This document shows positions 13,807 through 20,947 of a stretch of 20,947 nucleotides of DNA, piece after piece. Location of the stretch: assembly GCA_021161465.1 (NCBI GenBank), contig JAGHAM010000017.1, positions 1 to 20,947 of the forward strand, written 5' to 3'. Made by a program: the position numbers and the translations under genes. Position 1 is the stretch's first letter, and each line of letters begins with the position of its first letter. A model generated the notes under the pieces. The model was not told the origin of the DNA. It searched no databases and saw only the letters and a list, made by a program, of their open reading frames with translations. The DNA is from Candidatus Iainarchaeum sp. Its GTDB lineage: Archaea > B1Sed10-29 > WALL01 > JAGHAM01.

Positions 13807-14805
13807 ATGGATAAGATAAAGTTATCTCACGGTGCAGGTGGAGAAAAGATGCAAAAGCTCATCAGTTTGATAACCTCATCAATAGAGCTTAAGAAAACCA
13901 TTGGCGGTTCAGGGTTGGATAAGCTGGAGGATGCAGGCATAGTGAAAATAGGAAACAAAAAGATAGCTATGACAACAGACTCGTATACTGTGAACCCTTT
14001 GTTTTTTCCTGGTGGAGATATTGGGACTTTAAGCGTTTACGGGACAATAAATGACCTTGCAGTCATGGGTGCGAAGCCAGTTGCATTAAGCTTGTCTCTG
14101 ATTGTTGAGGAGGGTCTCGCAATAGATGTGTTCAAGAGAGTTATGAAATCAATAAACAAAGCCTCCAAATCTGTTAACACCCCAATAATAACAGGGGATT
14201 CAAAGGTTGTTGAGCGCGGAAGCCTTGACAAGATGGTTGCAAACACAGCTGGCATTGGGTTGGTCAATAACCTAATAACTAACTACGGCGCGAAACCAGG
14301 CGACAAGATATTGGTCTCAGGGCCAGTAGGCGAACACGGACTGGCACTTCTTGCAGAGAGATTTGGCTTCAAGACTAAGTTGAAATCTGACTGTGGCCCT
14401 GTGCTGAAAACCATTGAAAAAGCCATGTCAGCAGGAAGGGTAACTGCGATGAAAGACCCAACCAGAGGCGGGCTCGCCACCTGCCTGAACGAGCTTGCCC
14501 AGAAGTCAAAAAGGACTTTTTTTGTCAGGGAGGAAGACATACCCATAAGAAAAGAAGCAAACAGCATAGGTGAGGTTTTAGGGATAGACCCTTTGCAAAC
14601 CGCCTGCGAGGGGAGAGTGGTAATGTGTGTTAGGCCAAAGGACGCTGATAATGTGCTGGAAACCATTAAAGAAGAGAACAAGCGTGCATCCATCATTGGT
14701 GAGGTTGGAAAGAAGACAGAAGGAAGGGTTGTAGTAGAAACCAAAATCGGCGGAAAAAGGTTTATGGAAATGCCTATTGGTGAGCTTTATCCAAGGATAT
14801 GCTAA
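13807..14805 (+). CDS. hypE: HypE, carbamoyl dehydratase for cyanide ligand synthesis
   Basis: HypE accepts a carbamoyl group from HypF on its C-terminal cysteine and dehydrates it, using ATP, to thiocyanate, which donates cyanide to iron. The 332-aa protein starts KIKLSHGAGGEKM, contains PTRGGLATCLNE of the PurM/AIR-synthase fold, and ends in PRIC, the family's C-terminal cysteine motif. The ATG at 13807 has GGTGG at 13797-13801; a GTG at 13798 in the same frame would add three residues. Its last 32 nt overlap the convergent hypF. Confidence 0.95.
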   Translation: MDKIKLSHGAGGEKMQKLISLITSSIELKKTIGGSGLDKLEDAGIVKIGNKKIAMTTDSYTVNPLFFPGGDIGTLSVYGTINDLAVMGAKPVALSLSLIVEEGLAIDVFKRVMKSINKASKSVNTPIITGDSKVVERGSLDKMVANTAGIGLVNNLITNYGAKPGDKILVSGPVGEHGLALLAERFGFKTKLKSDCGPVLKTIEKAMSAGRVTAMKDPTRGGLATCLNELAQKSKRTFFVREEDIPIRKEANSIGEVLGIDPLQTACEGRVVMCVRPKDADNVLETIKEENKRASIIGEVGKKTEGRVVVETKIGGKRFMEMPIGELYPRIC

Positions 14806-17011
14806 AAGCCTGACCCAAGCTTATCCCTCCATCACCACATGGGACTTTCGTTTGTGTTTTAATTCCAGTTATCTCTTCTGCAAGGAAACGATTAAACAAC
14901 TCATTTGATGCAACCCCGCCGGTGAAACATATGTTCCTGCTTTTAGACTTTTCAGCGATTCGCGCGAGCCCAACCGCAAGTGCGTGGTGGACCGAGAGCG
15001 CTAAATCCTCGGGAGGGCTGTCCAAGCTTTCAACTAGAGCTTTGAATATGCCAGTTGTTTCTAGAACATAACTGTCGTTCTCTCTGGTGATTTTAACTGG
15101 TAGTTCGATGTATTCCTTTCCAGAAAGCGCGAGATTTTCAAGTTTGATTGCTGGCTCCCCCTCATAAGTCCGCTCATAGCAGACTCCAAGCAAGGCTGAA
15201 ACCGCATCTAAAAACCTGCCGCAGCTGCTGCTTTCAACTACGTTAAAGCCTGTCTCCAGCTGCTTTAGCCAGACCCGGACTTCATCTTTTGAGGCAGCAA
15301 CGGTCCCTGCAATCTCGTTAGCATCCATGAACTTTGAAAGAATTCCAACTGCAAGCCTAACTGGCTTTTTCGTTGCCACATCCCCACCAATCATTGGCTG
15401 ATACTCCAGGTGACCAATTCTATTAAAGGCATTTCCCCTTGCTGTTATCACTTCACCGCCCCAAGCTTTCCCATCAAGCCCATAGCCATAGCCATCGCAA
15501 ACTATCCCAGTAGCTTCTTCTAGCTTATGCTCCGCCATGCATGATGCTAAGTGTGCGAAGTGGTGCTGCACCTGCACCAGCCTGCAACCGTATTTCTCTG
15601 CCAGCTCTTTTGCCAACCTGGTTGTGTTAAAGCTAGGGTGCAAGTCACATACAATCGAATCAAACTTACTAGCCCCTATAAGCCCCTGAAACTTTGACAG
15701 GCTTTCTTTCAAACCATTGAAGGTATCAAGATTAGATGTGTCTCCAATGTATTGTGAGGGATAAGCCTTCCCATCTTTGGCTATGCAGAAGGTGTTATCC
15801 AACTCCGCACCTAAAGCAAGGATTGTCTCACCAGCATCTGCAACCTCAACCGGCTCAGGAACATACCCCCTAGACCTTCTCAAAAAAACCAGCTTCTCCT
15901 GAACAACCCTTATGACAGAGTCATCACAGCGATTGTATATCTCCCGGTTATGTAGCAGGAAGTAATCCACGATGTTCGCCAGCTTCGCCATCGCCTGTTC
16001 ATCGTCCTTGATGGTTGGCTCGTCAGGTAGGTTAGCTGAGGTCATGACTATAGGCCCTTTAGTGTGGTCAAGCAGCAGATAATGTAAACCAGTGTATGGT
16101 AGCATAACTCCAATAGTCTTTAATCCTGGAGAGAGTTTATCAGACAACCAATAATGGTTAGAGCGCCTTAGAACTACAATTGGCTTTCGCCAGCTCTTTA
16201 GTAGCTTTTCCTCAGTTGCGCTTACCATGGCGAAGCTCTTGACTGTATCCATGTCACGCGCCATGATGGCCAAAGGCTTCTGGGGTCTTCTCCTCCTTTC
16301 CCTAAGCCGCCCAATGGCTTTATCGTCTGAAGCAAGGCATGTTAGGTGTATGCCACCAATGCCTTTTATGGCAACTATCTTACCCCTATTCAGCAGCTCC
16401 GCTGTTTTCTTTATCTGGTCAGAAGCCGGCAACTCATTCCCATGGATGTCAACTAACTGCAAATTTGGCCCGCACTTATGGCATGCTATCGTCTGCGCGT
16501 GGTGCCTCCTATTGAGTGGGTCTGTGTACTCCATCTCGCAGTCACTACACATCTTGAATTGAGACATAGTAGTTGTCTCTCTATCATATGGAAGTTCCCT
16601 CGTCATGGTAAACCGGGGTCCACAGTTTGTGCATGTTATAAACCAATAGTTGTGCCTCCTGTTGCTTTCATCGTACAACTCTCGCAGGCAGTCGTCGCAT
16701 ATGCCCACATCTGGAGGTATTGAAACAGAAGTAGCAACCCCTGAACTCCTTAGAATCTTGAAACTGTTGTAGTTTCCGAAAGTACCTTCGCTTGAAGAAA
16801 CATCCTCTATCGTGACCAGCGGAGGGCTGGAGTTCCTCAACTTGGTAAAGAACGCGCTTATCCTACTCTTGCTACCATCGAGAACAAGCTCAACACCCCT
16901 TCCTATGTTTTTCACATATCCTTTAAGCTTGAGCTCGCTAGCAATTCTATAAACAAATGGCCTGAACCCAACACCCTGGACAGTACCCTTTACCAAAGCC
17001 TTAACTTGCAT
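14774..17011 (-). CDS. hypF: HypF, carbamoyltransferase
   Basis: HypF makes carbamoyl-adenylate from carbamoyl phosphate and ATP and transfers the carbamoyl group to HypE. At 745 aa all domains are present: acylphosphatase (1-90; GVGFRPF with R17), two zinc fingers with CX2CX18CX2C spacing (C105 to C130 and C155 to C180), a YrdC-like domain (about 195-385), and a Kae1-like C-terminal domain with HHFAH and DGYGYGLDG. It faces hypCDE, with a 32-nt tail-to-tail overlap with hypE. A TATA-like TTAAAAA at 17035-17041 lies 24-30 nt before the ATG and no Shine-Dalgarno is present. Confidence 0.96.
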   Translation of the reverse strand: MQVKALVKGTVQGVGFRPFVYRIASELKLKGYVKNIGRGVELVLDGSKSRISAFFTKLRNSSPPLVTIEDVSSSEGTFGNYNSFKILRSSGVATSVSIPPDVGICDDCLRELYDESNRRHNYWFITCTNCGPRFTMTRELPYDRETTTMSQFKMCSDCEMEYTDPLNRRHHAQTIACHKCGPNLQLVDIHGNELPASDQIKKTAELLNRGKIVAIKGIGGIHLTCLASDDKAIGRLRERRRRPQKPLAIMARDMDTVKSFAMVSATEEKLLKSWRKPIVVLRRSNHYWLSDKLSPGLKTIGVMLPYTGLHYLLLDHTKGPIVMTSANLPDEPTIKDDEQAMAKLANIVDYFLLHNREIYNRCDDSVIRVVQEKLVFLRRSRGYVPEPVEVADAGETILALGAELDNTFCIAKDGKAYPSQYIGDTSNLDTFNGLKESLSKFQGLIGASKFDSIVCDLHPSFNTTRLAKELAEKYGCRLVQVQHHFAHLASCMAEHKLEEATGIVCDGYGYGLDGKAWGGEVITARGNAFNRIGHLEYQPMIGGDVATKKPVRLAVGILSKFMDANEIAGTVAASKDEVRVWLKQLETGFNVVESSSCGRFLDAVSALLGVCYERTYEGEPAIKLENLALSGKEYIELPVKITRENDSYVLETTGIFKALVESLDSPPEDLALSVHHALAVGLARIAEKSKSRNICFTGGVASNELFNRFLAEEITGIKTQTKVPCGDGGISLGQAFSISLDKAHQ

Positions 17012-17085
17012 TAGATAAATTTTGTAAACTCTGCTTAAAAACAGTCACTTTGTAGACTAACTGTTACTCAACTTCGCAGGATACA

Positions 17086-17325
17086 TCAACGCTTGATTAT
17101 AGCATAGATATACTTATAGTGAAGCACCAAATGTATGACAACCAGCGCGATGAACAAAAATCCTGTGACTGTGTGGATGTTAGTCCAAACGACCTTGTCA
17201 ACACCAAAAAGTGTAGCTAGTCCACTATGCTTACCATCTGGCAATAGGAATAAAGCAATACTTGTCACTATAACTGGTATGAAAACGATCCCTGCAAACA
17301 AATCGACTATCAAATCTAATTTCAT
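17086..17325 (-). CDS. DUF4405-like small membrane protein, possible heme binding
   Basis: From the ATG at 17325 the product is 79 aa with two membrane helices, about residues 5-27 and 52-72. The second contains NIHTVTGF and VIHLVLHYK, the spaced histidines seen in DUF4405 and cytochrome b561-like proteins, which may ligate heme. The frame opens to a GTG at 17349, but TATATATT at 17350-17357 is a TATA-like box 25-32 nt before the ATG at 17325 and would be overrun by the longer start. Family placement is by eye; the substrate or redox partner is unknown. Confidence 0.72.
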   Translation of the reverse strand: MKLDLIVDLFAGIVFIPVIVTSIALFLLPDGKHSGLATLFGVDKVVWTNIHTVTGFLFIALVVIHLVLHYKYIYAIIKR

Positions 17326-17368
17326 ATCTTTCAGTTTTGGGTGCACCACTATATATTAATGAGGGATA

Positions 17369-18217
17369 CTACCCCAGAAACTCCTTGCTAACCATAAGCC
17401 CTGCAGCTATGATTATCACACCACCAACTATAACGTTTAGCATTAGCGACTGGCCCAGGAAGACGAAGCCAAGGAGCGTTGCTGCTATTGGACTTATTAT
17501 CAGGGCTGCTGCTTGGGTTAGGTTTGCAGTCTCGCACTTGAGTGCGTATGTCTTCGTCAGGTAACCTAAAGCATTAAACAAACCCAGCAACAACACAAGC
17601 CAGAAATAATCCAGCAGATGCACGAAGCCAGTGGTTATTGAAAATGGCAGGAGAAAGAGTGCAGCAAACAACATATACCAAAATGTAATTCCTGCTCTGT
17701 GGTTGTACTCTTTTCTTCTTATCAGAATTATGAGTATAGCAAAGGTAAATGCGCTTACGAACATCATGCTGGCTCCGAAAGCCCGAACTGGTTCCAATGG
17801 GTTTATCACTGCAATCCCAACCAGTGCGACCAAGATTGCTGCAACCTCCCTCCATGTGGCCTTTTCCCTCAAGAATAAAAATGAGAATGCCAAGACTATA
17901 AATATCGAGGAATTAGCCAGAAATGTCATAGTGCCTATTGGAGCTGATACCATAGCTATGTTAAAAGTCATTATTGAAATAGCAAGCGAAAGCCCCATCA
18001 AAAGATAGTCCTTAACGTCGGTCTTAGTTGGTTTTAAAGTATGTGGTTCGATGAAGAGCACAAAAGGCAATAGAAACATAGCAGAAACGAAAGGCCTGAG
18101 GAAATGCAACTCTGCCAATGGGAACTCTGGACCAAAAAGATTTAGAACCAGGCTCATGCAGGCAAAGAACAACGGCGACAGCAAAATTGCCACAATACCA
18201 AGAAACCGTCTCTTCAT
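17369..18217 (-). CDS. EamA-family (DMT superfamily) transporter
   Basis: The 282-aa protein has ten predicted membrane helices arranged as two EamA repeats, about residues 5-140 and 148-280, the standard architecture of drug/metabolite transporters. The NSSIFIVLAFSFLFLREK segment near residue 102 and its counterpart SPIAATLLGFVFLGQ near 242 are characteristic. The solute is unknown; the family exports amino acids, metabolites and drugs. A TATA-like stretch at 18239-18250 lies 22-33 nt before the ATG, so the gene is probably leaderless. It diverges from the ABC exporter genes. Confidence 0.9.
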   Translation of the reverse strand: MKRRFLGIVAILLSPLFFACMSLVLNLFGPEFPLAELHFLRPFVSAMFLLPFVLFIEPHTLKPTKTDVKDYLLMGLSLAISIMTFNIAMVSAPIGTMTFLANSSIFIVLAFSFLFLREKATWREVAAILVALVGIAVINPLEPVRAFGASMMFVSAFTFAILIILIRRKEYNHRAGITFWYMLFAALFLLPFSITTGFVHLLDYFWLVLLLGLFNALGYLTKTYALKCETANLTQAAALIISPIAATLLGFVFLGQSLMLNVIVGGVIIIAAGLMVSKEFLG

Positions 18218-18238
18218 TAGATGGTATTACACAATATA

Positions 18239-18250
18239 ATTATATATATT
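18239..18250 (-). promoter_or_regulatory. TATA-like box for EamA transporter
   Basis: ATTATATATA-type sequence lies 22-33 nt upstream of the ATG at 18217. A second box, CAATATATGC at 18286-18295, faces the opposite way, 31-40 nt before the ABC ATPase ATG. Confidence 0.5.
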
Positions 18251-18325
18251 TTGGTAGTTGGTAACGATTATTAATAATAGAAAAGCAATATATGCGGCTA
18301 ACCACCACAGATAAAAGTGAATCCA

Positions 18326-19309
18326 ATGATAGATACAAAAGAACTAACGAAAAGATTTGGAGAGCTAACCGCAGTGAAATCTATAGAGCTACATATCCAA
18401 GAAGGGGAGATTTTTGGGCTTTTAGGACCTAACGGAGCTGGCAAGACAACTACCATTTCAATGCTTTCAACAATTCTCACGCCAACAAGCGGAACTGCCA
18501 TAGTAGCAGGGCACAATGTAGCAACCGAAAGGGAAGATGTGAGGAAGGACATAGGAGTGGTGTTCCAAGACCCCTCACTGGATGACGAGCTTACAGGCTA
18601 CGAGAACCTTGAATTCCACGGCAGGCTGTATGGTATGTCAAAGGATGAAAGGAAGGAAAGGATAGTTGAATTGTTAGAACTCGTTGAGTTAATCGATAAG
18701 AAAGATATTCCTGTCAAGAACTACTCTGGGGGAATGAAGAGAAGGCTTGAGATAGCAAGGGGCCTAATGCACAAGCCGCGGGTGCTGTTCCTTGATGAAC
18801 CAACAATCGGCTTAGACCCGCAGACGCGCAGGTATATCTGGAAGTACATAAAAGAAATGAACGCGCAGGAGCGCGTAACAGTCCTTGTTACAACTCATTA
18901 CATGGAAGAAGCTGATTACTTATGCGATAAAGTTGCAATAATTGACCATGGGGAGATAATCGCCCTAGACAAACCATCAAGGCTTAAATCCAAGATGGGT
19001 AAGAGTGTCATTTCGATGGATGTTTCAAAACCAGACAAGTTTTGCGAGCTGGTTAGGAAAAGTAAGTGGGTGATAAAGAGTAAGTGCGTTGGTGACAAGG
19101 TTCATCTAACAGTCAAAGATGGTGAAAAGCTAATCCCAAAACTGGTTATACTGGCTGAGAAGAATGGGTTAAATGTAAACAGCATTACAATGCACTCTCC
19201 AACCCTTGAAGACGTGTTTATCCAACTAACCGGGAGACACCTGCGTGAAGAGCAGGCAAGCTCCACTGATGCACTCAGGAAGAGGTTCATGGCTAGGAGG
19301 GGACACTGA
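18326..19309 (+). CDS. ABC exporter ATP-binding subunit, DrrA-like
   Basis: The ATPase energises the membrane protein encoded next. The 327-aa product has Walker A GPNGAGKT (34-41), Q-loop Q81, signature NYSGGM (132-137), Walker B LFLDEP (154-159) and switch histidine H191, followed by a C-terminal domain of about 100 residues like that of DrrA-type drug-resistance ATPases. An ATG at 18326 after GTGA is preferred to a GTG at 18317. The stop overlaps the permease ATG by one base (TGATG), so translation is coupled. Substrate unknown; drug or lipid export is typical of the family. Confidence 0.95.
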   Translation: MIDTKELTKRFGELTAVKSIELHIQEGEIFGLLGPNGAGKTTTISMLSTILTPTSGTAIVAGHNVATEREDVRKDIGVVFQDPSLDDELTGYENLEFHGRLYGMSKDERKERIVELLELVELIDKKDIPVKNYSGGMKRRLEIARGLMHKPRVLFLDEPTIGLDPQTRRYIWKYIKEMNAQERVTVLVTTHYMEEADYLCDKVAIIDHGEIIALDKPSRLKSKMGKSVISMDVSKPDKFCELVRKSKWVIKSKCVGDKVHLTVKDGEKLIPKLVILAEKNGLNVNSITMHSPTLEDVFIQLTGRHLREEQASSTDALRKRFMARRGH

Positions 19310-20049
19310 TGGCTATATACACTATATGGTTGAGGGAGATGCTACATTTTATCAGGGATAAAAGCAGGATAATTGGCTCTATGGGTATGCCTTTGTTTTT
19401 CCTTCTGTTCATTGGAACCGGCCTGAATTCAGCGTTCTCTGTCCCAGGGGGGGTAGGGTATATGGAATTCATGGCACCAGGAATAGTTGGGATGATTTTA
19501 CTCTTTGGTTCCATCTTCTCTGGTTTAAACGTAGTCGCGGACAAGCAGTTTGGCTTTATGAAAGAAATGTTGGTTGCCCCTGTGCCAAGGTCCTCTCTGG
19601 TCCTTGGTAAAACACTTGGTGGAGCCAGCACTGCACTTCTGCAAGCTCTGCTCCTGCTATCACTCGTGTTTTTGCTTGGGGCTGTTAAGTTCTCATTGAT
19701 TGCTTTGCTGCTGGTTATCCCAATTATGTTCTTTATCTCTGCAAGTTTTGTCAATATAGGAATTATATTCGCAACCAGGATAAGCGACCCGCACGGGTTC
19801 CAGGTAATCATGAACTTCTTCATCATGCCATTATTCTTCCTGTCCGGCGCGCTGTTTCCAGTGGATAACCTTCCAGGATGGCTGAAGATACTCGTGCTTG
19901 CCAATCCGCTAACCTATGGTATAGACGGGTTGAGAGGCATACTTATAGGCCATCCTACATTCCCACTTTGGATAGACTTCACTATTCTTGTGGTATTCTC
20001 TGCGATAACCGTTCTCATTGGTGCGTATGCATTTGAGAAAATGCAATGA
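19309..20049 (+). CDS. ABC-2 type permease, DrrB-like
   Basis: This integral membrane subunit pairs with the preceding ATPase. The 246-aa sequence has six predicted helices, a short cytoplasmic N-terminus (IWLREMLHFIRDK), and the conserved ABC-2 segment ending in SGALFPVDNLPGW followed by ANPLTYGIDGLRG. This matches DrrB-like permeases in length and motif order. It is translationally coupled to the ATPase. Its stop is followed by a hairpin at 20068-20082. The transported compound cannot be inferred. Confidence 0.94.
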   Translation: MAIYTIWLREMLHFIRDKSRIIGSMGMPLFFLLFIGTGLNSAFSVPGGVGYMEFMAPGIVGMILLFGSIFSGLNVVADKQFGFMKEMLVAPVPRSSLVLGKTLGGASTALLQALLLLSLVFLLGAVKFSLIALLLVIPIMFFISASFVNIGIIFATRISDPHGFQVIMNFFIMPLFFLSGALFPVDNLPGWLKILVLANPLTYGIDGLRGILIGHPTFPLWIDFTILVVFSAITVLIGAYAFEKMQ

Positions 20050-20067
20050 GTAACAATAGAAAATAAA

Positions 20068-20082
20068 CCAGGCAGAGCCTGG
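20068..20082 (+). terminator. Hairpin after the ABC exporter genes
   Basis: CCAGGC, AGA and GCCTGG form a perfect 6-bp stem 18 nt after the permease stop. No T tract follows, so it may stabilise or end the transcript but is not a typical intrinsic terminator. Confidence 0.4.
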
Positions 20083-20200
20083 AACACGACGGTTATAGAA
20101 ACACGCTAGCCAAAAGCTATCGACTAGAGTTTTACTAGTAGCTAAAATCTCAACAACACAGAAGAACCTATGCAATCCTAAAATAGCTACCGCTGTTTAT

Positions 20201-20216
20201 CTTGAATTAGTTCAAG
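20201..20216 (-). terminator. Hairpin after cspA
   Basis: CTTGAA, TTAG and TTCAAG form a perfect 6-bp inverted repeat ending 8 nt beyond the cspA stop codon at 20224. It lacks a T tract. A 3' end or stability element for the cspA mRNA is possible. Confidence 0.4.
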
Positions 20217-20223
20217 AATCAGC

Positions 20224-20415
20224 TTAAACTTTCTTCACTTTAGTTGCCTTAGGCCCTTTTGGGCTTTCTGCTGGCTCAAACTCGACTTCGTCTCCCTCTC
20301 GAAGGGTAGCTCCGCCTTCAATATCATTTATGTGCACGAAAATGTCGTTCCCATCTTCCTTCTCTATGAAGCCATATCCTTTTCTAGTATTGAACCACTT
20401 AACTTTACCTTTCAT
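20224..20415 (-). CDS. cspA: Cold-shock domain protein CspA
   Basis: This 63-aa single-stranded nucleic-acid-binding protein acts as an RNA chaperone. The N-terminus MKGKVKWFNTRKGYGFI carries RNP1 (KGYGFI, 12-17), and RNP2 follows as DIFVHI (24-29). The remainder fits a five-strand OB fold and it is a standard length. GAGGAG a few bases before the ATG at 20415 is a strong ribosome-binding site, and GTTTATAACC at about 20467-20476 is a TATA-like box. Cold-shock proteins are patchy in archaea, so acquisition from bacteria in an ancestor is possible, but nothing local marks a recent transfer. Confidence 0.95.
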   Translation of the reverse strand: MKGKVKWFNTRKGYGFIEKEDGNDIFVHINDIEGGATLREGDEVEFEPAESPKGPKATKVKKV

Positions 20416-20504
20416 TTAAAACTCCTCATTAAACTTATTATGTTGGGTGGTATTATGAGAGCCTTTGGTTATAAACTTATCGTATGGTAATTTCCTTTCA
20501 CGCA

Positions 20505-20561
20505 CTACCTACTATAGTAGAAGGTAGGAGAGAATGATCGCTAATGTTCATCATAATCTCC
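20505..20561. repeat. Two adjacent inverted repeats between cspA and the next gene
   Basis: The first is CTACCT / AGGTAG (20505-20510 with 20522-20527) around a self-complementary ACTATAGT core; 20509-20520 is itself a perfect 12-nt palindrome. The second is GGAGA..ATGAT (20527-20538) with ATCAT..TCTCC (20550-20561), followed by CTCTTTTT on the plus strand. They could be operators for cspA, or a short structured RNA with a T-tract end; no other evidence separates these. Confidence 0.5.
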
Positions 20562-20633
20562 ACTCTTTTTCCTCGAAAACATCCATGCTTTAAATACAGG
20601 GATTCATAAGGATACACAACTGGTTGTAGTAGC

Positions 20634-20947
20634 ATGGGTGTTCGACGATTGAAGAAATCTCTATCGGGATTTGAAGCTGAGTTTTACATTCTAGACAACA
20701 ATGGTGTCCCAATAAAAGATGCTGACCCACTAATCAAAGAATGCAGAAGGGACTTAGGTAGAAACAATGTTAAGCAGGAATGCAATAAAAGCTGGGTAGA
20801 ACTGACATCATACCCTTCAATAGGCGTGAATGACACTTCAGTGGATTTATTGAACACACTAGAACACGTTTGTGAAGTAGCTGAAAAAAAGGATATGTAT
20901 GTCTTCCCTTTTTCAACATACCCAATGAAATACGAGCCAACAATACA
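20634..20947 (+). CDS. Glutamate-cysteine-ligase-like (GCS2) enzyme, 3' truncated by window
   Basis: The frame stays open from the ATG at 20634 to the window end, giving 104 codons. It begins MGVRRLKKSLSGFEAEFY and continues with LDNNG and DADPLIKE, then WVELTSYPS. The G-x-E-x-E-F-x-x-x-D start is typical of carboxylate-amine ligases of the GCS2 family, which join glutamate to cysteine or related amines. The ATP and amine sites are outside the window, so the exact substrate is unknown. CTTTAAATAC at 20588-20597 is a TATA-like box about 37-46 nt upstream. Confidence 0.7.
   Translation, partial: MGVRRLKKSLSGFEAEFYILDNNGVPIKDADPLIKECRRDLGRNNVKQECNKSWVELTSYPSIGVNDTSVDLLNTLEHVCEVAEKKDMYVFPFSTYPMKYEPTI

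Noticed and set aside
14283-14744. 153-aa antisense ORF opposite hypE
   Set aside because: It has low-complexity Ser/Thr-rich content typical of reading the reverse of a coding strand; hypE is complete.
19219-19309. Similarity between the C-terminus of the ABC ATPase (TGRHLREEQA) and a segment of the radical SAM protein (TSRHPLREEQA at about 9210-9245 minus)
   Set aside because: Both segments are usual for their own families and the similarity is too short to imply shared ancestry.

Overview
The window is archaeal. It has HypC-HypD-HypE-HypF maturation genes, a split two-subunit transketolase, a short TalC/MipB-type transaldolase, a UPF0282 metallo-beta-lactamase protein, AT-rich TATA-like boxes 22-34 nt before many start codons, and tRNA genes interrupted by introns with bulge-helix-bulge (BHB) splice motifs. 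Intron-rich tRNAs together with CspA, a squalene-synthase-like enzyme and a GCS2-like ligase point to a euryarchaeal or DPANN-type lineage. The sequence alone does not let me name the phylum.

Layout. 1-256 (minus): tRNA-Thr(UGU), cut by the window edge, with a 203-nt intron. 383-3460 (plus): rpe, the two transketolase subunits and transaldolase, followed by a small membrane protein. 3678-5269 (minus): rpiA-prs. Together these two convergent blocks encode the whole non-oxidative pentose-phosphate route plus PRPP synthesis. 5380-6715: a small membrane protein, a 50-aa coiled protein, an elongator tRNA-Met with two introns, and a charged 153-aa protein. 6758-8105 (minus): thioredoxin and thioredoxin reductase. 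8203-10639 (minus): a tight MBL / radical SAM / UPF0282 operon. 10756-12517: squalene-synthase-like gene convergent with a family 2 glycosyltransferase. 12578-17011: hypC-hypD-hypE (plus) facing hypF (minus). 17086-18217 (minus): a DUF4405-like membrane protein and an EamA transporter. 18326-20049 (plus): a DrrA/DrrB-type ABC exporter. 20224-20415 (minus): cspA. 20634-end (plus): the start of a glutamate-cysteine-ligase-like gene.

How the genes work together. The sugar-phosphate block interconverts pentose phosphates with glycolytic intermediates and feeds ribose-5-phosphate to PRPP. The Hyp block implies a NiFe hydrogenase elsewhere in the genome, although hypA, hypB and the hydrogenase are not in view. 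Genes that begin transcripts mostly have a TATA-like box so close to the start codon that the mRNA must be leaderless or nearly so, whereas genes inside operons have Shine-Dalgarno sequences and short overlaps.

The most unusual content is in the two tRNA genes. The tRNA-Thr intron carries a 50-nt two-hairpin module twice; all 11 differences between the copies are either compensatory base-pair changes or lie in loops or the linker. The tRNA-Met gene has a canonical 37/38 intron plus a 128-nt intron in the T loop. That T-loop intron looks like a tandem duplication of a 64-nt unit, again with compensatory changes.
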